Of a stretch of 64,000 bases of DNA, positions 58,974 to 64,000 are shown piece by piece. A program made the translations under genes and the position numbers. Origin of the DNA: Bacillota bacterium. GTDB taxonomy: Bacteria; Bacillota; UBA4882; UBA8346. The notes under the pieces were generated by a model, which was not told the DNA's origin, did no database searches, and was given only the letters and a program-made list of their open reading frames with translations. The DNA lies in assembly GCA_023402395.1 (NCBI GenBank), contig JAEYGI010000051.1, positions 1 through 64,000 on the forward strand, given 5' to 3'. The first letter of the stretch is position 1. Every line of letters starts with the position of its first letter.

Positions 58974-60467
58974 CTAATAAAATCGCCGTCCGAACGGATT
59001 GGCCGGTTCCTTGATATTTATCGGCTCTTTCGTTACTTTTAATAAATCCGTTCCGTCCACCATCGCCAGATCACCCTCATCAACGCACCATTGCCACAAT
59101 AGCCGGTAATATTTTGCCGCTTGACCCCTGCTTTCCGCCGCCAGGTTATGCATTTCCTGCGGATCGTTCTTCAAATCGTAAAGTTCTTCCACTCCGCCGT
59201 ATACGGTATAAATGTATTTGAACCGGCCGTCCGTGATCATCGCAATCTGGCCGCCGGCTTGCTCCGGATCAGCGGTGTTACACTGCGATACATAATATTC
59301 CCGGACCCTTTCATTGCGGGTCAATACCGGCCCTAAATCCTTTCCGTCAACCCGCGCCTCCAACGGCTCTCCGATCAGGCCGCACAAGGTCGGAAGCAAG
59401 TCCTGCAACCCCGCCAGGCAGGGGGTACGGAAACTTTGAGTAATCTTCCGGGGATATCTGATCAATAACGGTAGATGAACTGCTTGATCATAAAGAATCC
59501 GTTTGAAATAGATTCCCTTATCGCCTAGCATTTCACCGTGGTCCGTTGTATAAACGACAATGGTGTTTTCTTCCAAATCATGTTCTTTCAAAAATTGCAA
59601 CAACCGGCCGATCTGCTGGTCTTGCAAAGTGATTAATCCGTAATAATTGGCTTTGATCTTTCGTTTGGCCTGAGGCGACAACTTATCCCACATAAACCGG
59701 ATATATTCCTGATAGGAATGGTCAATCCCCAAGTTCAGCAAGTCTTGAATGCCGCCGACTGGTTCATCCAGATCCCGCGGGTCATACCTGCCGTCATAAG
59801 GAGGCGGCGGATCGAACGCTGAATGCGGTTTGGGAAAAGAGGCCCACATAAAGAAAGGTTGATCCGAAGCGGCCTCTAAATGGTTTTGCAGATGATAAAG
59901 CGCCCGGTCCGCCACCCAGGTATCCACGTAATGCTCGGCGGGAATCACTGAAGTCGTGGCATAGACATCGTTATTGCCCATCCCGTGGGCGCGGGTGTAG
60001 CCGTGCCAACCGGCTTCTTTCAGATAGTCGTAATAGTCCTCCAACCCGCCCCGCTCCAAGTTGGGGTCAAATTGTTGCAACATCCGGCCGGACTCATATA
60101 GTTCGACCGTTTCCAGCCCATGGGTCACCCGTTCTTCCGGCGTCGGCAGGTAGGGCAGATAATGCAATTTCCCCATGCAATAGGTTTTATAGCCGCGTTT
60201 TTGCAACTCCGTCCCCAAAAGCGGAAATCCCGCTTTAATGGCCCCGTCATTGCTTTTAAAGCCGGTACATTTATGGGGGTAACATCCCGTCGTCAAACTG
60301 GCCCGCGCCGGGACACAAATCGGGTTGGGACTGTAAGCATTGGTAAACGCAACGCTGCTTTCGGTTAACGCATCCAAATTGGGCGTTTGAATCCGGGGGT
60401 TACCGTTGGCGCCAATGGCGTCGTAGCGCATCTGGTCGCACATGATAAATAAGATATTCGGTTTCAT
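58974..60467 (-). CDS. Type I sulfatase
   Basis: This 497-residue sulfatase of the alkaline-phosphatase superfamily lacks a signal peptide and is likely cytosolic. Start KPNILFIMCDQMRYDAIGANG gives the first metal-binding acids. The maturation motif is CVPAR (Cys51-x-Pro-Ala-Arg55), where Cys51 must be converted to formylglycine, requiring an anaerobic sulfatase-maturing enzyme elsewhere in the genome. TTDHGEMLGD provides the second metal ligand. WASFPKPHSAFDPPPPYDGRYD and RDLDEPVGG match polysaccharide sulfatases. ATG at 60467 is preferred (GAGGTG, 6-nt spacing). It removes sulfate from an imported sugar, but the exact substrate is open. Confidence 0.88.
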   Translation of the reverse strand: MKPNILFIMCDQMRYDAIGANGNPRIQTPNLDALTESSVAFTNAYSPNPICVPARASLTTGCYPHKCTGFKSNDGAIKAGFPLLGTELQKRGYKTYCMGKLHYLPYLPTPEERVTHGLETVELYESGRMLQQFDPNLERGGLEDYYDYLKEAGWHGYTRAHGMGNNDVYATTSVIPAEHYVDTWVADRALYHLQNHLEAASDQPFFMWASFPKPHSAFDPPPPYDGRYDPRDLDEPVGGIQDLLNLGIDHSYQEYIRFMWDKLSPQAKRKIKANYYGLITLQDQQIGRLLQFLKEHDLEENTIVVYTTDHGEMLGDKGIYFKRILYDQAVHLPLLIRYPRKITQSFRTPCLAGLQDLLPTLCGLIGEPLEARVDGKDLGPVLTRNERVREYYVSQCNTADPEQAGGQIAMITDGRFKYIYTVYGGVEELYDLKNDPQEMHNLAAESRGQAAKYYRLLWQWCVDEGDLAMVDGTDLLKVTKEPINIKEPANPFGRRFY

Positions 60468-60500
60468 CGTGATCACCTCTTTTTTGGCGTTAATATCTGC

Positions 60501-61376
60501 TCAACCTTTTAACCCGGTAGTGGCGATTCCTTCCACAAAATACTTCTGCGCAAAAAAGAACAGGAGAATCAAAGGCGTTACCGCTAAGACCGACATCGCA
60601 AAGATCTGATTCCAGGATACGCCGCCGGTTGTATCGATCGCCATCCGTAGCGCCAGTGAAATAGGATACTTACGGATACTATTGATATAAATCAGGGAAT
60701 TGAAAAAATCATTCCAAGTCCACATGAACTGGAAAATTCCCGCCGAAAACAGCGCCGGTTTGGACAGCGGCAGTAAAATGTGGGTAAGCACCATTAATGG
60801 GTTACAACCGTCCAATTCCGCCGATTCATCCAATTCCACCGGCAACCCTCGAAAAAATTGAATCAGCATAAAAATAAAAAACGGATAGCAAGCGAAAATC
60901 GCCGGGACGATAAATGGTAAATAACTGTCCAGCCAGCCGAAATTTTTGAACAAAATGTAGCGTGGAATAATAATCACGGCATTAGGAAGCATTAAAGTGG
61001 AAATCATCAACATAAACAATATTTTTTTCAGCGGAAAATTGAACCTGGAAAAGCCATACGCCACCAAAACGCTGGAGACCAAGGTGAAGAGGACCGTCCA
61101 CCCCACCATCCACAGCGAATTGCCGAAAAACCTAGTATAAGTATATTGCCCGGTGCCTTGCCATCCTTCCCCGTAAGAAGACCAGACAATATCTTTCGGC
61201 AACAGCTGTATCGAGGAGAATAATTCCATATTCCCCTTAAAAGAAGCAAAAAACAGCCATAACAACGGATAGACCATAATAATCCCGATCGCGCCCAAAA
61301 GCAGATATACCCAAACATTATGAAGCCGCTTCCGATCCCATTCAAAACCGTGAGCCGCGCTCGTTTTCGTTATCAT
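60501..61376 (-). CDS. Sugar ABC transporter permease (MalG-like)
   Basis: This 291-residue permease of the carbohydrate uptake family 1 type has six helices (about 25-43, 90-110, 122-142, 150-172, 197-218 and 261-282). The EAA loop is ESAELDGCNPLMVLTHILLPLSKPAL, which binds the ATPase. Its start shares one base with the stop of the first permease, so the two are translated as a pair. No ATPase gene lies in the window, so a shared MsmX-like ATPase elsewhere is probable. It imports the oligosaccharides degraded by the GH28, sulfatase and rhamnose genes. Confidence 0.93.
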   Translation of the reverse strand: MITKTSAAHGFEWDRKRLHNVWVYLLLGAIGIIMVYPLLWLFFASFKGNMELFSSIQLLPKDIVWSSYGEGWQGTGQYTYTRFFGNSLWMVGWTVLFTLVSSVLVAYGFSRFNFPLKKILFMLMISTLMLPNAVIIIPRYILFKNFGWLDSYLPFIVPAIFACYPFFIFMLIQFFRGLPVELDESAELDGCNPLMVLTHILLPLSKPALFSAGIFQFMWTWNDFFNSLIYINSIRKYPISLALRMAIDTTGGVSWNQIFAMSVLAVTPLILLFFFAQKYFVEGIATTGLKG

Positions 61377-62287
61377 TACCGGGCACCCCCGTCTTCATAA
61401 TGCACCCATGAATTGGAGGACTTAAACAGCATCAGCGTTAAAATCATCATGATCCCGAACAGCACCCAGGAAAGCCCGGACGCATAACCCATTTTCAAAA
61501 ATTGAAAGCCGTCGTCATAAATTTTCAACCCAAATAAATAAGTGGCGCGCATCGGTCCGCCGTTGGTGATGACAAACGCGCCGGTAAACTCCTGCAAGGC
61601 ATTGATTGTTTGCATGATCAAATTAAAGAAAATAATCGGCGTCAACATGGGAAGCGTGATATTGAAGAATAAGCGAATCCGGCCCGCGCCGTCAATGCGG
61701 CCCGCTTCATAAAGGTCTTCCGGGATCTGCTTCAATCCAGCCAAGAACAACACCATTGAAGAACCGAATTGCCATACCACCAGCAAACAAAGGGTAATCA
61801 AAGCGACATTCGGGCTTCCCAACCAATCGACGGGCGGTATTCCCACTGCGGCTAAGCTCCGGTTGACGATTCCGCTCTTCATGAAGAGAAACCGCCAGAG
61901 AATCGCAATGGCGACGCTCCCGCCCATAATTGAGGGCAGATAATAAGCGGTACGGAAAAAATTAATCAGCTTCAGCTTTAGATTGAGAATCATCGCGATC
62001 AATAATGCAAAAATCAATTTAGACGGTACGCAGATCAAAGCATAGATCAAAGTGGCTTTCAGAGAGCCCCAAAAATGTTGATCCTGAGTAAACATTTGGA
62101 TGTAATTTTTAAACCCGACAAAAACCGGCCTCTTTAAAATGCTGAAGTCCGTAAACGAATAAACAAAAGAAGAAACCAAAGGATATAATTGAAATACTAA
62201 AAATCCGATTAGCCATGGGGAAATAAACAGCAGCCCCCAGTGACTCCTCTTCCATTTAATTTTGGATACGCCCCGCGCAGTATACAT
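61376..62287 (-). CDS. Sugar ABC transporter permease (MalF/UgpA-like)
   Basis: This 303-residue permease has six helices, beginning HWGLLFISPWLIGFLVFQLYPLVSSF, a common start of this family. The EAA loop is YEAGRIDGAGRIRLFFNITLPMLTP. It forms a channel with the second permease and the binding protein. The preceding hairpin at 62382-62418 may reduce transcription into the permease genes compared with the binding-protein gene, the usual ratio for such importers. Confidence 0.93.
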   Translation of the reverse strand: MYTARGVSKIKWKRSHWGLLFISPWLIGFLVFQLYPLVSSFVYSFTDFSILKRPVFVGFKNYIQMFTQDQHFWGSLKATLIYALICVPSKLIFALLIAMILNLKLKLINFFRTAYYLPSIMGGSVAIAILWRFLFMKSGIVNRSLAAVGIPPVDWLGSPNVALITLCLLVVWQFGSSMVLFLAGLKQIPEDLYEAGRIDGAGRIRLFFNITLPMLTPIIFFNLIMQTINALQEFTGAFVITNGGPMRATYLFGLKIYDDGFQFLKMGYASGLSWVLFGIMMILTLMLFKSSNSWVHYEDGGAR

Positions 62288-62381
62288 TATATCAATCCTT
62301 TATTTGTAATTTAAAAATACGCTCTATCAATAAAAAGGCATCGCCTTGCAATAATCCAAACAGTCCGGGCCGGGTAAAAAT

Positions 62382-62418
62382 AAGGAGATTGTAGCCGAAT
62401 TGAGCCGACAATCTCCTT
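62382..62418 (-). terminator. Attenuating terminator between binding-protein and permease genes
   Basis: AAGGAGATTGT and ACAATCTCCTT form an 11-bp stem enclosing a small AGCCG/CGGCT stem. On the minus strand TTATTTTTACC follows. It lies between the binding-protein stop (62439) and the permease start, so partial read-through is expected. Confidence 0.7.
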
Positions 62419-62438
62419 TTGAATTAACAAAGTCCGTT

Positions 62439-63755
62439 CTAGCGCTGGCTTGATTTTAACTCGTCCAATTTTGCCTTATAACCGGAGATAATCTCATCGG
62501 CGGCTTGTTCGGGAGTTGTTTTATCAAAAATCATCTTTTCAATGGCATCTTTGTTGATTTGGGAAATCTCACTGTTTTCCGTCAAGGGTCCCCAGGCTTT
62601 GCCCGGATTTTTATTGGCATAATCCAACGCGTCCGCGATTAAGGGATCAATTTTTTTCGCCTCAACTAAAGCTTGACGCGCCAGACTCGAAGCCGGCGTA
62701 GAACGACTATCGCCTAAAATCACGGCCGCTTCACGATCATTGACAAACCAGTTTAAGAATTTTACCGCTTCCTCCGCATTGCGGCTAACTCGATTAATCG
62801 CCAATACTTGTGACGGGCGCTGCGGATTCGCCGACTGTTTGGCGTTCTTATGGATAGGAAGCGCAGCCACAAAGAATTTACGGTCCGCCGGGGCGGTCGA
62901 CTTCATCTGGCTAATTGTCGGAGTCAACGCAAATGCAATACCGATATCCCCATTAATCCAGCGAAAATTTTGCTCGGTTTTTCCGACAAAAGCGCTGCTT
63001 TCTCCAAAGGGCTCCATGGTGCCGGTTTTATAGAGTTCCGAAACATATTGCAAACTTTCAGCGAGCAATTTCTTATTAAAAGCGATGGAATAGTCACTAC
63101 GGATCCATACCTCGCCGGTTTTTTGGGACAGATAAGGCCGGACAATCAGCCGGTTAATAATATCGATATCGCCGGAGAGCAAGTAAGCATTCTTGTTTTG
63201 GTCGTGCACTTTCTTACCGTATTCAAGCAATTTGTCCCAAGTCCAAACCGTATTGGTGGGAATCTTATATTTGTCAAAGAAATCTTTATTACAAAGCATG
63301 GTTACTACTGATACGCCGGCCGGGACACCGATCATTTTTTTGTTTACCAAACAATAATCTCTCAATAACTCTTTACTAAAAGTATTTGTATTTAGCTTTG
63401 ATTTGTACCGGCTTAAATCCAGAAAGAAATTACCTTGAGCGGTTAGTTCGGCAACCCATTGCGAATCCAATTGAATCAGATCGGGCGCCGTTTGACTGGC
63501 GAACTGGGTCAGGAGCTTTTTGTAATATCCGTCGTAACCCATATATTCCGCTTCAATCTTTACATTCGGGTTCTTCTGCATGTAGACTTTAATCGCATTC
63601 AACGTCGCCTGATGGCGCGGAGCGCTTCCCCACCAGCAAAAACGCAAATTAGCCGATGCCGCTTTAGCGGCCGCTTGCTGCTCGCCGACAAATACCGGGC
63701 CCAATAAAAGGATTCCGATTAGAATCGTCGCGATAACTCGAAATTTCTGTTTCAT
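62439..63755 (-). CDS. Sugar ABC transporter substrate-binding protein
   Basis: This 438-residue extracellular binding protein is of the family 1 type. The signal peptide KFRVIATILIGILLLGPVFVG has no lipobox cysteine, so it is either cleaved as a periplasmic protein or held by an uncleaved anchor, which fits a diderm host. The mature part starts ANLRFCWWGSAPRHQATLNAI, typical of the family, followed by VKIEAEYMGYDGYYKKLLTQF and DLIQLDSQWVAELTAQGNF. It begins the transport unit and has a good GAGGAGG ribosome site. It binds the oligosaccharide for the two downstream permeases. Confidence 0.92.
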   Translation of the reverse strand: MKQKFRVIATILIGILLLGPVFVGEQQAAAKAASANLRFCWWGSAPRHQATLNAIKVYMQKNPNVKIEAEYMGYDGYYKKLLTQFASQTAPDLIQLDSQWVAELTAQGNFFLDLSRYKSKLNTNTFSKELLRDYCLVNKKMIGVPAGVSVVTMLCNKDFFDKYKIPTNTVWTWDKLLEYGKKVHDQNKNAYLLSGDIDIINRLIVRPYLSQKTGEVWIRSDYSIAFNKKLLAESLQYVSELYKTGTMEPFGESSAFVGKTEQNFRWINGDIGIAFALTPTISQMKSTAPADRKFFVAALPIHKNAKQSANPQRPSQVLAINRVSRNAEEAVKFLNWFVNDREAAVILGDSRSTPASSLARQALVEAKKIDPLIADALDYANKNPGKAWGPLTENSEISQINKDAIEKMIFDKTTPEQAADEIISGYKAKLDELKSSQR

Positions 63756-63793
63756 TTTTCCTCCTCATCGTGTATTTTTCTTTCTTTAGCATG

Positions 63794-63822
63794 AGTATAT
63801 CATTGTTAAAAAAATTTAATAA
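63794..63822 (-). promoter_or_regulatory. Candidate promoter of the sugar-transport unit
   Basis: On the minus strand TTATTA and TATACT are spaced 17 bp, about 40 nt before the binding-protein start. The -35 is weak, so an activator is likely. 63823-64000 holds no recognised gene. Confidence 0.35.
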
Positions 63823-64000
63823 GGATGATCGTATTTAGTAAAGTGTCTTTAATTCGGCCCTTTATGTTCGAAATGAATCATTTTTTTGGAATCCTGTCAT
63901 AATGTTGGATTTGACTGATTAAATCAATTCTAATCTGAATTTATGTTTAACTTATTGTATAATAATGATAAAGGTAACAACGGGTCGATCCGCATCGCCT

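Overview
The window looks like chromosome from an endospore-forming Firmicute that probably has an outer membrane. Spore biology is clear: a gerA/gerB/gerC-type germinant receptor operon (22076-26085), a GerMN-domain protein, two CotF-like coat proteins and a DacF-type carboxypeptidase. A secreted protein with the look of an outer-membrane beta-barrel (19685-20368, C-terminal Phe) argues for a diderm lineage. A Limnochordia/Hydrogenispora-like relative would fit, but that is inference. No rRNA or tRNA gene was found. Most of 1-36 kb is GC-rich. The 36.7-38.9 kb segment is clearly AT-rich, and 43-64 kb is moderately lower in GC.

Layout. 1-9 kb: a creatininase-family amidohydrolase with an isoaspartyl peptidase, a GH16 lipoprotein, an old-yellow-enzyme reductase, a nitroreductase, two coupled flavodoxin-like proteins facing an HxlR regulator, then a GDPD phosphodiesterase coupled to a QueG-like Fe-S protein. 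9-18 kb: a rifampicin-phosphotransferase/PEP-synthase-like enzyme, rubrerythrin, a small membrane protein behind a possible attenuated leader RNA, HelD, a minimal serine recombinase and DnaB. 18.5-29.8 kb: a phased repeat array, GerMN protein, beta-barrel protein, an LD-carboxypeptidase lacking its serine, the ger operon, an M48 protease and phosphoglycerate mutase. 30-36 kb: GNAT, LysE, a LysM protein, DacF, coat proteins and a methyltransferase. 36.4-38.8 kb: a DUF6809-like remnant and an AT-rich ATPase/RloB pair that looks like a defence module. 39-42 kb: a MATE pump with an AraC/GyrI-type regulator.

42.5-64 kb is a polysaccharide-use locus, all on the minus strand: a lipoprotein, a 2026-residue secreted GH115 protein, a membrane-anchored AraC-type regulator, rhamnose catabolism (rhaB-rhaA-rhaD), an unknown protein, a GH28 enzyme, a sulfatase and a sugar ABC importer (binding protein and two permeases, no ATPase). 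Together they suggest uptake and breakdown of a rhamnose- and uronate-containing, possibly sulfated, glycan.

The window is unusually rich in non-coding repeats. The most striking are two arrays (18493-18960 and 52403-52807) of near-palindromic words centred on CANNTG, repeating every 21 bp with no slip over more than 400 bp, plus a three-unit copy at 42332-42382. Other families are a TCTARAAGCGTTGTGA motif that sits just after three stop codons, a twin hairpin with constant edges and covarying stems at 4884-5048, TATATAAGTTGAATTAAAT elements, CTAGTTCC/CTGGTTGC heptamer clusters and GCCCTCACCC hairpin elements.
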